Origin: Acorus gramineus
Taxonomy: Eukaryota; Streptophyta; Magnoliopsida; Acorales; Acoraceae
DNA length: 64,000 bases
Assembly (NCBI GenBank): GCA_030737835.1
Contig: JAUJYN010000012.1
Span: forward strand, 7,005,003 to 7,069,002
Direction of reading: 5' to 3'
Of the stretch, positions 24,264 to 34,755 are shown one piece after another (the stretch's first letter is position 1; each line of letters opens with the position of its first letter). The notes below the pieces were generated by a model that saw only the letters and a list, made by a program, of their open reading frames with translations, had not been told where the DNA came from and did not search any database. Made by a program: the position numbers and the translations under genes.

Positions 24264-27200
24264 AGAACACGCACGAAGAGAAAAATAAAAAAAATACTCA
24301 AAAGTAAAGATGTTTTTATTGAACACCCCGTGAAAAGAAATATTAAGCCCACAAATCTAGAAAAGACACAGCCTCTTAGTAGAAAAAGGAATCTACAAAT
24401 GCTTTAGGTTAACCTATGATTAAAAAAATGTCAGTTAATCTTCATTGTACAAAAGAGTCAAAGACCCATTCTTCATGGAGATGGTTGGTTTTCTTTTAAT
24501 TAGAAGCGTAGCGCTCATCAACCAATCTTATTAAGTAAATGAAGGCCCCAAATAGCAAATCAGAAAAGGCCTACCATATAAGGCATATTCAAGGCCAATA
24601 AAATGAAAAACAATATATACAAAAAGTAAGTAATGCAATGAATGTATCTTCCACCATAAGATGTTCTATTTGGAAAACACTTGGACAGCAATTTCCTCTC
24701 TTCTACAAGATTGAGTCAATATGATATTAGGTGTTGATACACTGACCAGTCGACCACCATTATCAGTGCCTTGTGGTTTGAGAGGTGAAACTTTGGGGCC
24801 TTTTTTAGATGGTCTCCCATTTTGTGGAGTCTCATCTCTCTTTTCTTTTTCTTTTTCTTTTTTCCTTTAATTTTGTAAGAGATCTATTGTGTCCTTCATT
24901 CGGGGGCTTCTTTTATTAATAAGACAGCTCCTATATCTTTCTTTGTTCATTGATGTGTTTAAGTCTCAGAGAGGGGTAAATAAGGTGGCGGGTGTAAGCT
25001 TTTTTGAAGGCCTCAATAAGGAAAAAAATATGTCAAGCCTCAAGGCATGAGGTGAGGTATAAGGCATTAGTTTTCTTAAACTATGGTACAAAGAATACCT
25101 TGATGTTTTATGAAATTGATCATCATCACTCAAAATCTCTCTAGGGGGATAGGAGGAATTCTGAATTGGTGAGACAGACCATGTACTTAGAGGTGGCACT
25201 TCATCCGAGAAATACCTTCGTCTGACCAACTGTAAAGAAAAAACAAAAACAGATAATTACAATGTCAGTTTTGTTTTAAAAAAAATTCTTTTCCTTTTTC
25301 ATTCAAATGGAGTGAAGTGAATTTAAGCATACCATACGGAAGAACTTTATCACAGCTTCCTTGTCATATCTTGCTTCTTTGGCAGCCTGTATTTATATTG
25401 ACCAGAATCAATATTTCGATGATAACCTTTTGAAATTGCAAACTATAAAGAGTACTCACCCTCTAACTAAAAAAACGACAGATCTAGCATACATAAGGGC
25501 AATCAGGCTATGAAAGGGAAAATAAGAAGCAGAATTTACACCAACAAATATAGAACACTACCAAGACTCAGTAAATTAAAATATCAAAAATAAAAATCAT
25601 AAAGAAAGTTCAACCATTTCTGTCCAATTAGGCAAAGCCAATCCAATTTGCTGTTAGTTCTAAAGAGCTCAGCCCACTTCAAGAATGCAATATGCCAAGC
25701 TATCAAAATAGCATGATGTTAGCCTTGTTTTCAAACAAAGTGTATTTTGCTACACCCTTTTTTGTTACATATGACTGTATACTCTAGATGTACTTGCTAA
25801 CTTATAGCGATACAAATTCTTTTTTACCCACCAAAACAAAACAGCAGATAGTATAAGAATCATGTAATGTTCTTTTCTAGATGATAAAAACAACCCATCA
25901 GTTCACAATATTAGCAAAATGACTGTTTTTTTTCCTCGAATCAAGCCTATACCCATATCTCCGTGGTTCACAACATAGAGCACCAAATTTTATTCTGGCA
26001 AAAGTTTATGACAGTTCCTACTGTTTACAGCTAACATTATCATTTTGATCACATGTAAGCCTCTTTTTTTTGTTGGGGGGGGGGGGAACCAAAAGATCAA
26101 ACACATGCAGTCATGAAAACCACAGTTTGGAAAAAAACTTCACTGGCAGGAGGCAGCAAGTTTAAAGATGAAGATCTTACTGCAAGAAGGCCTGAAGTGC
26201 CTGGAAAGCTCTCCTTCAGAGGAAGTTCTTCACTTGATGGAAGCAAACCTTGCTTCTCTACCCACTGGCGAGCAGCATCAACAAGATTTCCGCTGCTTCC
26301 CCGTGTGCTATCCCTTGCTGCAATATCAACTTTGTTACCAATAACGAGGTATGGCACAGGAAGGCCACCAGGACCACCAGAACCTAGAGAAGCTGCGAAT
26401 GACCCTGTTGTTGCAATCTCTACAGCCCATTTCTGCAAGCTTGTTTTGGTCCTTCTTTGAGAGAGATCATGCACAAATATAACCCCTAAACATGAATCGA
26501 TCAGACAATACTCAGCCCAAAAATGTTCGCTTGAAACAAAGAAACCAACACTAGTCAAATTCAAATGTAATTTGATTTGCCACATAAAAAATGGCAACAT
26601 TGAGAACAAACACATAGTGATGGGCTCATTGCTACAACAAAAATAAATAATAGAACATGCCTCTGGCATAAACATGATGTAATGAGAGTGTTGAAACTGA
26701 ATAAACAAGGACAATGGCACTTTCATGCAGTTCTTCTACACTGGTAAATAATATTATGAAAGATCTATATTTGGGAATTTGATGCCTCTTTCAAATTACA
26801 AAGTTTAAAAAATCAGATGCATATCTAAGGGACCCAGATAGGGATGGCAACGGGGCGGGTTGGGACGGGTTCGGTCAATCCAAATCCCAAACCCGCTAAT
26901 AAAATTTTATCCCAAACCCGTCCCAAACCCGTGACGGGTTTTATTAATCCGTCCCAAACCCGTGACGGGTTTTACTATGCCATCCCAAACCCGTCCCAAC
27001 GGGTTTTTAAAGAACCCAAATCCGTTCCACCCCATCCTATTTATAGAAGGGTACGAATTTAAAAATCCCAATTTTTTAAATATTTTAAATATTTTTTATT
27101 CTTTCTTATATTAAAAATTAAATAATTATTTTTATTCGTTATATTATATAATATTACTTAATGCATGCTTAAATATTTTATAAATAATAATAATAATATA

Positions 27201-29359
27201 TGATATGCTAGTTTAATTTATCTATCATATCATTTGGAATGATATAAATGATTTAAACGGGTATAACAGGGCGGGGCAGGTTTTGCACTTGAATCCCAAA
27301 CCCGTCCCAATAGGGTCGGGTCGGGGCAGGTTTCCTGTTTATTCCATCCCACTGCCATCCCTAGACCCATAACACGAATTATGACTGTTGGTATGGTGGT
27401 ATTCCTTATTTTCTGTGATTATCTAAAAGTAATCACTAAAATGGGCCACTCAGCCATCACATATAAATTCTCTTTGATATGTATTCTTCAGCAGTCATCA
27501 AACTAAATTATTCTTTTTAAGGGAACATAGAATAAGTGACTTTCAGAGTAATTTGAAGTTCATTACCTACTAAGTCCTATTTTGGAACAAAGAAAGAAAA
27601 TCATTCATATGCACAGTAGGTGGTCGCGACCTCGGATGTTTAGAAGTTACAATCATGCTCAAGAGAATACCTTATCCTGATTAAACAGTCATGCAATGAT
27701 GAGTCTCTATACTATTCATTAGAGAAAAACAGGTGATTAAGAAAGAAAAAAATGTTCACTGTCATTCCAAGGACATCATACTGCATCTTCCAATTTATCT
27801 GATGGGTGAGTCAGTGACAATTGGAATGCACAGCATCATTCCATGAAGATATGGAAATAACTATACTTGAGCACACAAAGAAGAAGGGTTAGGGAGTTGT
27901 TTAAAAATCTTTGTTCTGAAATAATAATTATTATAATCAGGATAGAGTAAAATGTTCTTACTTCCTACCATTTATTTGTGAATAGAAAAGGGATCGGCAA
28001 TCTTTGTAACGCTCATGCCCTGAAACATCCCAAAGCTCAACAAAGAAATCCCTTTCTGCATCACCTTTAAAGCTATTAGAAGAGCTACCAGAGCTTCCGT
28101 ATGTAATATGCTGCAGGAGAAATGGAGGAGTAACTCCGTAAGTCTCTACAGATACATGATGCTCATAATGATTGTTAAGTGATGAAGAAACAACAAATAT
28201 ACCTTCACTCCAACCGTACAACCAACCGTCTGAGGTGGATGAGCAGTAGCAGAACCTTTAACAATTAGATGAACAAGTGAAGTTTTTCCAACACCTGTAA
28301 TCAGATTGAAGATTTTAATATTTTATTCACACTTGACATATCAAAAACACATTCACAATATGCCATTGTGCAGGTATAGTTATATACACTGCAATACTTG
28401 CAAAACAAGATTATTCATGATATCAAGTTCCAAGTGAATTTTTTTCCAATGTTACCATGAATTATTAAGAGAAATTTTTATGGACTCAGAAGTCACCACA
28501 ATCAACGCCCAATTTTTTACAATCGCATATCATTTTTCATTTACTTGTCCTTCTTTCATTTGTCAGTTCTCAAGAGACCACAAGCATCTACACCTCCCGG
28601 TGAGTCGGTGACCAGCCAGTGCACTAGAAAAATTAATCTACTGAAAAAATGATCATATTATAGGTAATCTAGCAGTCACAGACTCATTATAATTATATAC
28701 ATGATTTATTTAATAATTTTCACATTCAGGGGTTTATAAAAGAATATATGTGCACAATGAGCTTTGCTACACCCAAGCTTATTTTTACCCCAACTTTTAG
28801 TCCCGTGAAAGGCATACACATTTACAAGGGTGTGTATACACTGTTATGAAGGTCATCATTATTCATGTGCTTTTGTATAGAGGCACCCACAGGCCACAGG
28901 TAAAGAGTGAGGCTAAATATGGAGCTAAATGAATACTTTTCTACGCACAATATATACAACCATGCCTATTTGCATTGTAACAGCGAAAATAGTCAATGCA
29001 TTTTACACAGCAAAATACCATTCCAGAGACACATTAAATCGCCACAAAATAAACATAGAACCAACCAAATAGAGAATAACTAGTTCTTGATTTCTCACAT
29101 TTGAGCATGCATTCAAAACATAAAAACAAAAGACTAACAAGACCAAACATCACATTCTTTTCAAAGAAACTGCATCATACGCATGAATCTAAATTTTAGT
29201 ACACATACACTGAAAGATTAAAAAAACTGCGAAAAATCAAAGATTCAATCAAAACAGAATACCCGAATCCCCAACAACGAGAACTCGGACCTGCCCACAC
29301 GGCGGCCCGCCATTCTGGTCCTTCTCGCTCTCCTTCTCTCTTTCCCTCCAAAACATCAT
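23357..29359 (-). CDS. LIP1: Small GTPase LIP1 (LIGHT INSENSITIVE PERIOD 1) orthologue
   Basis: Seven coding exons, minus strand: 29263-29359, 28203-28294, 27969-28110, 26181-26485, 25333-25386, 25099-25229, 23357-23549. They total 1014 nt, 337 residues plus stop, close to the roughly 340 of Arabidopsis LIP1. All borders are GT-AG and in phase. MMFWRERE leads to a P-loop GDSGVGKT at residues 30-37, WDVSGHER at 90-97 (His replaces the usual Gln after Gly), and NKVD at 161-164. A Gly-rich insert GSGGPGGLP precedes the NKVD strand. The tail has YFSDEVPP, SDDDQF and the Pro-rich block LPPLPAQLNLTPPPT, ending RRADINI with no C-terminal Cys, so no prenylation signal is visible. LIP1 is a plant-specific atypical small GTPase known to act in circadian light input. 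A second ATG three bases downstream (29356) could also serve as start. Confidence 0.97.
24143..24261. repeat. Long poly-C tract in LIP1 intron 6 (poly-G in the transcript)
   Basis: 88 C (24143-24230), then AT, then 29 C (24233-24261). The minus-strand glycine open frames over it are artefacts. The length is exceptional for a plant intron and could be partly an assembly or sequencing product. Confidence 0.9.
26839..27363. mobile_element. hAT-like non-autonomous element in LIP1 intron 3
   Basis: Perfect 11 bp terminal inverted repeats TAGGGATGGCA and TGCCATCCCTA bound 525 bp. Flanking 8-mers GACCCAGA (26831-26838) and GACCCATA (27364-27371) form a one-mismatch target duplication. The interior is AT-rich with arms carrying CCCAAACCCG / CGGGTT motifs. 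No transposase. Confidence 0.85.
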
Positions 29360-29382
29360 CCCTCTCTCCCCAAAACCCCAAA

Positions 29383-29500
29383 TCAGCCTCTCAAAATGAG
29401 AACCCAAATCAGACCCACCGAAGAATGAAACACCAAGAATGAGCTTTTCACTTCAAATCCCGATTTTTGACCCATATCAGGCTGAGAACAAGAAACCCAT
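29383..29500 (-). promoter_or_regulatory. Two upstream ORFs in the putative LIP1 leader
   Basis: On the minus strand, ATG at 29500 opens a 7-codon frame (stop 29477-29479). ATG at 29475 opens a 30-codon frame ending in TGA at 29383-29385, 23 bases before the LIP1 start at 29359. The leader upstream (to about 29780) is strongly pyrimidine-rich. Whether these lie in the mRNA is inferred from position. Confidence 0.5.
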
Positions 29501-29819
29501 CACAAAAAAGTGGGATTTTCAGATCGGATGAGAACAATGGGAACCCAAATGGATTCGTTCCGGATCTTGGTTGAAGCTGAGTGGAAAGAGGAGACCCAAA
29601 GTGTTGAATTTCTCAAATTCAGGGAGGATTTGGAGATCTATAAAATTTTGGGGGACTGTGTAACTGTGCCTTTGAAGTCTGATTGTTGTAAAGAAGTGGC
29701 GAAGAAAAAAAAATGGGAAAAGGGAGGGGAGGAGTAAAAGGAGGGAGAAGAGGAGATGAATGGAGTTTTAAAGGGAAGTTGAAAATGACGGGAAACGGGA
29801 AATACGGAGGATTTGATCA

Positions 29820-30773
29820 TAAAGTGACATTTTAATTCAGACTTTTCGGTTTATTTAGAAAAATATTGGTGTGATTCCACTTATTTTAAGTGAATTTCAT
29901 GGATTTAAGTATATACTGATTAAATAACTTTTTATTTAGTATACTTTCTTGTTATTCTCATTGAAAAATATAAAAATATTTTTTTTTTTTTTTGATTTAT
30001 TTTAAATAAAATAATATTAAATGGTAGATATGGAATGAATAAGAGTTTATAACTTTTTAAATGACAATTATACCTTCTGAGAATAATGTGAGAGATGTAT
30101 GACTGATGTGATAGATGTGACAGTTTTTTTAATCTACATGAGACTGTTAAGTGAGATAAATTTTTTAAAATGACAAAAAATAGTATTTTTATCCATTGGC
30201 ATAAATAAGCTCTGGATAAACGATTCCAACATTTCTTTAGAATAGTTATCAGACTTTATCTAACTTATCCAAACATAACTATCAGGATTTATTTTATAAA
30301 AACAAACAGTTTTTTTTTAGTTATTCTCATTTATTCTTCTTTATTATTGCCTTATGTTCCACGCCAATTGGGGGGTATAATTTTTTTTATATATATACAA
30401 AGACTCGATCCCCAAGGAGTTATAAAGTCCCCATATACTAGAGCAAGCATGCTCATACTCAATGTAGTACTAAAACTACAGGACAGACTGCCAGGAGGCC
30501 AAAGGCCCACACAAGACCAACCTAGACGGGCTCTCTGTTTTTCCCAAACCGTTGCATGCAACAAGGTTCGAAACCCTCACTTTCACAAAAGTAGAGGTGT
30601 CCTTATCTACCATGCCAAACATGTGGGGACTTTAAGGACTATAAGTTGAAGAACTTATTTTTTTAGTCTTTATTACTCCTACCATTAGGATAAATATAAA
30701 TTTGAGGATTGAAATTTTAACTCACATATTAAAATATAAAATATCTTTTAAAATTTATCACAAAAAAGGATTA
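29820..30773. other. AT-rich intergenic stretch with a retroelement-like patch
   Basis: 29820-30340 is AT-rich and shows nothing I can name. 30385-30640 is less AT-rich and holds a GGTTCGAAACC box near 30564, similar to a pol III B box, which suggests a degraded SINE or LTR remnant. No gene is supported. Confidence 0.4.
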
Positions 30774-30926
30774 GGGTCTGTTTGGCATAGAGGTATTGCA
30801 GCAGTGCCATTGATGGGTGCCAATGGACATGTTTCCCCCGTGTTCCCTGTCTCCGTGAAACATCGCTTCTGCAACCCCTTGTGTTGTGCAACCGCGGATG
30901 CCCCCACCTCTCAGCCAAATGGACCC
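30774..30926. mobile_element. Short Tourist-like MITE
   Basis: 153 bp bounded by GGGTCTGTTTGGC and GCCAAATGGACCC with TTA duplications at 30771-30773 and 30927-30929. The interior is GC-richer than the flanks. No coding content. Confidence 0.85.
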
Positions 30927-31129
30927 TTAGTTTTTGTATGGATAGTTGATTCCTCAAATCAAACCTAACACAAGTTGGATTTGGGTTGAACCTAACTATT
31001 AAATCCTAATCCTGGATGGGTGATATTTGATGTTGTGTTTGTATTTTGTTTCATGTAGGGCATTCTCTTTCCTTGAAATCTAATTAAGATCGAATGTTTA
31101 CCCTTTTTATATTTCTTAAAAAAAAAAAA

Positions 31130-31872
31130 AAAAAAACGCAACCTGCATTATTTAAAAATTGGGTGCCAAGTTGACCCATGTTCAACCTAATCCTGCCAAT
31201 AGAGAGGGCTGCAACTTAACCCTGCCAACGGAGTGGATACGGATTTGATAGGGACATATTCATATCCGATACGTATCTGAACTAGATATTCAAAAAAATA
31301 TGGGTTGTTCTATTTGAACCCCTCAAAATTGTAAGTAAACCCCCTTAAATGGATTGTGTTGTTAAATATCCATTTAAATATTCCTAATTAGTTCACTAAT
31401 TATTTCAATATTGAGTTAATATATGAGGGGCTTATAAATTAAGTTATAAAAATACGAGGGACATACTAATAAGAAGAGCTTACTTATAATTTTGAGAGGC
31501 TTAAATGGAGCCACAAAAAAATATTTGTATCTAATATCCGACTAAAATTTAAATGGGTGGCTCTATTTGTATCCCTCAAATTTTTAAGTTAACACTTTTA
31601 AATAGATTGTAATTTAAGTTTGGGGAGGCTGTGGGTGGGGTGGCATGAGTGACAGCGCTGGGTTGCTGCGTGAGGGGGGGATTGGCATCCACTCCGTCCG
31701 CTCTTCTCCCTTGGCGAGCTCATGTTTTTGTCCCCATCCCACCACCCAAATCATTTTTGGGTGGGGGGATGAGTTATGGAGGTGGTGGGCATAATCCTCC
31801 CTTGCTAGTTTATTAAACAATTATAAACCGAAATATAAACCGGAGAACCGCTTTGATATAGAAGATGCCTAA
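31130..31872. other. Intergenic stretch, no gene seen
   Basis: Degraded repeat-like sequence with GATACG/CATATCCG motifs near 31235-31300 and a G-rich patch at 31620-31800. No exon or bounded element could be defined. Confidence 0.5.
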
Positions 31873-32298
31873 GCCCCTGTTTGAATACAAAATATGACTT
31901 ATTCTTAGATATATAGTTATTTATGTATAAGTGGGTATAACAGTAGAATAAGTTATTTTGTATTTGGTTGTGTTTTGAATTATTCTCGTTGGGAAACGTG
32001 TAATGATAAAAAATTTGTTGTGAATAAGGAGTTATAAAAGGTGAAAAAATGATTATAGTTGATTTGAAAGGTGATTTATAAGAGATAATGACAGTTGATT
32101 TAATATTGGGCCTATATATTCTTTGGATGAAATAACCTAAATAACTTTAATTCAAATGGTTGACTGGAATCCATATACTATTTTATACCTGTTTATTTCA
32201 ACATAGTTTATCCATAAGTATTCAAGGCTCTCAAACAACCAAAATTCACTATTCCCATTATTCTAGGATATTATGGCCCCTATTCCACATCCAACGGG
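31873..32298. mobile_element. Tourist-like MITE (GCCCCTGTTTG family), diverged copy
   Basis: The left tip GCCCCTGTTTGAATAC and the degenerate right tip (reverse complement CCCGTTGGATGTGGA) are flanked by TAA on both sides (31870-31872 and 32299-32301). The interior (TTATTCT.., TTTGGTTGTGTTTTGAATTA) resembles the element at 42868-43312 read in the opposite orientation. Confidence 0.65.
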
Positions 32299-32301
32299 TA
32301 A

Positions 32302-33463
32302 AAGAGACTACGGGGCTTATAAATGACTAGTTTTAGGGTTTTCTATATGTGGGACTTTTAAATCAGATGTCTAAAACATGACGGGCATACTAATAAAATG
32401 GGCTTACATAAAACCCGAATTAGAATTCAAATAATTATATGAAATTTCAAAAAAAAAAAAATACATCCAATGATTCAATATGTGAAATATGTATAAATTT
32501 TAATAATTACCAAATATAAAACATAAATTTATAAAAATTACAAGTCCATTACATTGTTTAAAGCATAATAAATAATTAAAAAAACTCATACTAATCCTAA
32601 AAATATAAATGTATTAATATAATCAATAATAATATAAAAAATTTCTGATACAGATATTTTTTTAATCAGATACCATCATATCTGTATCCAATCTGAAATA
32701 TTTCAAATACAACTTTTTTATTTCGGATATGGATATGAATTTTCGGATATCATGTAATATTTCAAATTTTTAGATACAGATTCGGAAAGGATATGAAATT
32801 TTTTAAAGATAATTAACAGGCTTTATTCAAATTCAGCAACAAATTAGAATAGACACTCTGCAGTCATTAAGGTATATACTATATAGACATTCCATCGTTT
32901 AATACAATATATGAAATTATGTTATATGCTAAATTATTAAAAAAAAATTGTAGAAATATATGCAATTCAATTTATCCTATATGAATTTTATTTTTTATGG
33001 ACAACTACATGTAAGAAAATTCATTCCCAATGTGAAATGAAGAAAGATCAAACCAGCGTTGAGATCTTTAAACACAATTCTTATGATTCTCAAAAGAGAG
33101 GAAGCTCAAAAATATTATTGATAAAAAAATTGTTTTACCTTTGATTACAAGTATCCTTTAAACTAATTACATAGAATTAGAAAAATCATCAAAATAACAA
33201 AATCAGGATAACAGTCATTCCTAATTATACAAGATCCTAGATGACCATCGAAATTGATAGATATCAATTCTAACTCATTACAGTCATTCCTGATTATACA
33301 AGATCTAAAGAGAAATCGAAATTATGAAAATTACTAAAAAAATAATAAAATCGCTTATTTGAAGGCCTAAAAAAAAAAAAAAGAAATTTTAACATTTTTA
33401 GTGGCGTAATGACTAATCCGAAATATCTCCACGACTTCTATCTCCAAGTAAAATTTCATATAA
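32302..33463. other. AT-rich intergenic stretch, no gene seen
   Basis: Contains GATACAGAT/ATATCTGTATCC-type motifs near 32640-32790 and a short direct repeat (CAGTCATTCCTRATTATACA at about 33212 and 33282). No coding exon. Confidence 0.6.
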
Positions 33464-33470
33464 TTCCAAG

Positions 33471-34349
33471 CACGGCTATCCCCACCAAGTGTTTTTCTTA
33501 CCCCACCAATCGGAAAAAAAAATCGGTGTTTTATCTTTTCCCACCGATCCGGCCAGGTCGACCAGATTTGGTCGTCACTTCAGGTTTTGGACGACCGGAC
33601 TTGGTCGCCATTTCAGATTTTGGGCGATCGGACTTGGTCGTCATTTCAGGTTTCGGACGACCGAACTTGGTCGAATAGGATTTGTAATAAAGTTTATAAT
33701 TTTTTTTCTTGGAAACATAATCCCATGACGTATATCTTCCTTGAATCCTTCATACCACTCCAAGTCTGAGTTGTAATGTAAGGAGAATCAATTATTATTC
33801 TTAAATGTAGAATATAAGAACAATTTTTTTTTACATAAGTGACGGACTAATTTTCAAAAGCCAAATATATAATGTGTTTGGATCAACTGATAGGTTTTTT
33901 TTTTTTCAAACGAAGAATCCTCTTAACTACGAATTCAAACGAAGCTTAAAAATGATATATATTTGTCTAATAAGATATTTTTCTATAAAAATTTAAATTA
34001 ATTGAAAGTATACCTACTTACATTTTTTTCGGCCCCTTAGCTGTTGTTTGGATAAAAGAATAAATGTAGAATATGATGGATAAACCCAAAAATTTATTTG
34101 TTTACAAAAAATAGGTAGATATAGTTCTGAACCCTGTTCGACCAATTACAGTCGCCCAAAGCCTGAAATTGTGACCAATTACGGTCGCCCAAAACCTGAA
34201 ATGACGACCAAATCCGGTCGCCCAAAACCTGAAATGACGACCAAGTTCGGTCGACCTGGATTGGTGGGAACAGCCAAACACCGTTTTTTTTTTTTTTTTT
34301 TTTTTGATTGGTGGGGTAAGAAAAACGCTTGGTGGGGATAGACGCGCCC
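33471..34349. mobile_element. Fold-back / Mutator-like element with tandem-repeat arms
   Basis: Long inverted arms: left about 33471-33680, right about 34135-34349. The tips are CTATCCCCACCAAG and its complement, then TTCTTACCCCACCAATC. Inside each arm lie about four tandem units of 33 bp with the core GACGACCAAATCCGGTCGCC and AAAACCTGAAAT. TTCCAAG occurs just outside both ends (33464-33470 and 34350-34356), a probable 7-9 bp target duplication. The middle is AT-rich and non-coding. Open frames across the arms come from the tandem repeats. Confidence 0.75.
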
Positions 34350-34755
34350 TTCCAAGATACCAGCATTTGATTTCTATCTATTGATATTTTTATAATTTAC
34401 TTGATAGATCTCTTTAGATGGTCCAGTCATTCCGCATCTCGGAGTGTAGGGATCATCCATGTCAAAGCCATAAAGTATTTCTATGAGTACCAATGATAAA
34501 ACGTCATGTAAATGATAAAAAGACCATCCCAGTAAACAATTCCCTTGATATTTACATAAGCAACTCTGCATAGATAATAAAAACATTTTTTTTTTCCTAG
34601 ATAATAAATGATAAAGGTCTGGACTCGCATTTGTCACAGTTACGCAGGGATGAAAGTACAATGTTTCCTTAAAAAAAAAAAAAAAAAAAAATTTAAAAAA
34701 TCTCCCGCCGTGTGTTCCTCCTCCACCTCCCACCAAAACCTCCAAAAATAAAAAC

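Noticed and set aside
24075..24352. Poly-glycine open frames on the minus strand
   Set aside because: They are created entirely by the poly-C tract inside LIP1 intron 6.
26113..26460. Plus-strand open frame of 115 codons
   Set aside because: It is antisense to the real LIP1 exon 26181-26485, whose phase and motifs are certain.
29510..29737. 75-codon plus-strand frame
   Set aside because: It lies antisense in the pyrimidine-rich putative leader and promoter of LIP1, with a low-complexity KKKK tail.
30564..30574. GGTTCGAAACC, a B-box-like motif
   Set aside because: No A box at the right distance and no tRNA stems; not enough for a tRNA or SINE call.
33409..33728. Repetitive frames reading RFGRHFRFW-type units
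   Set aside because: Product of the 33 bp tandem units in the fold-back element's left arm; the right arm gives the mirror frame.
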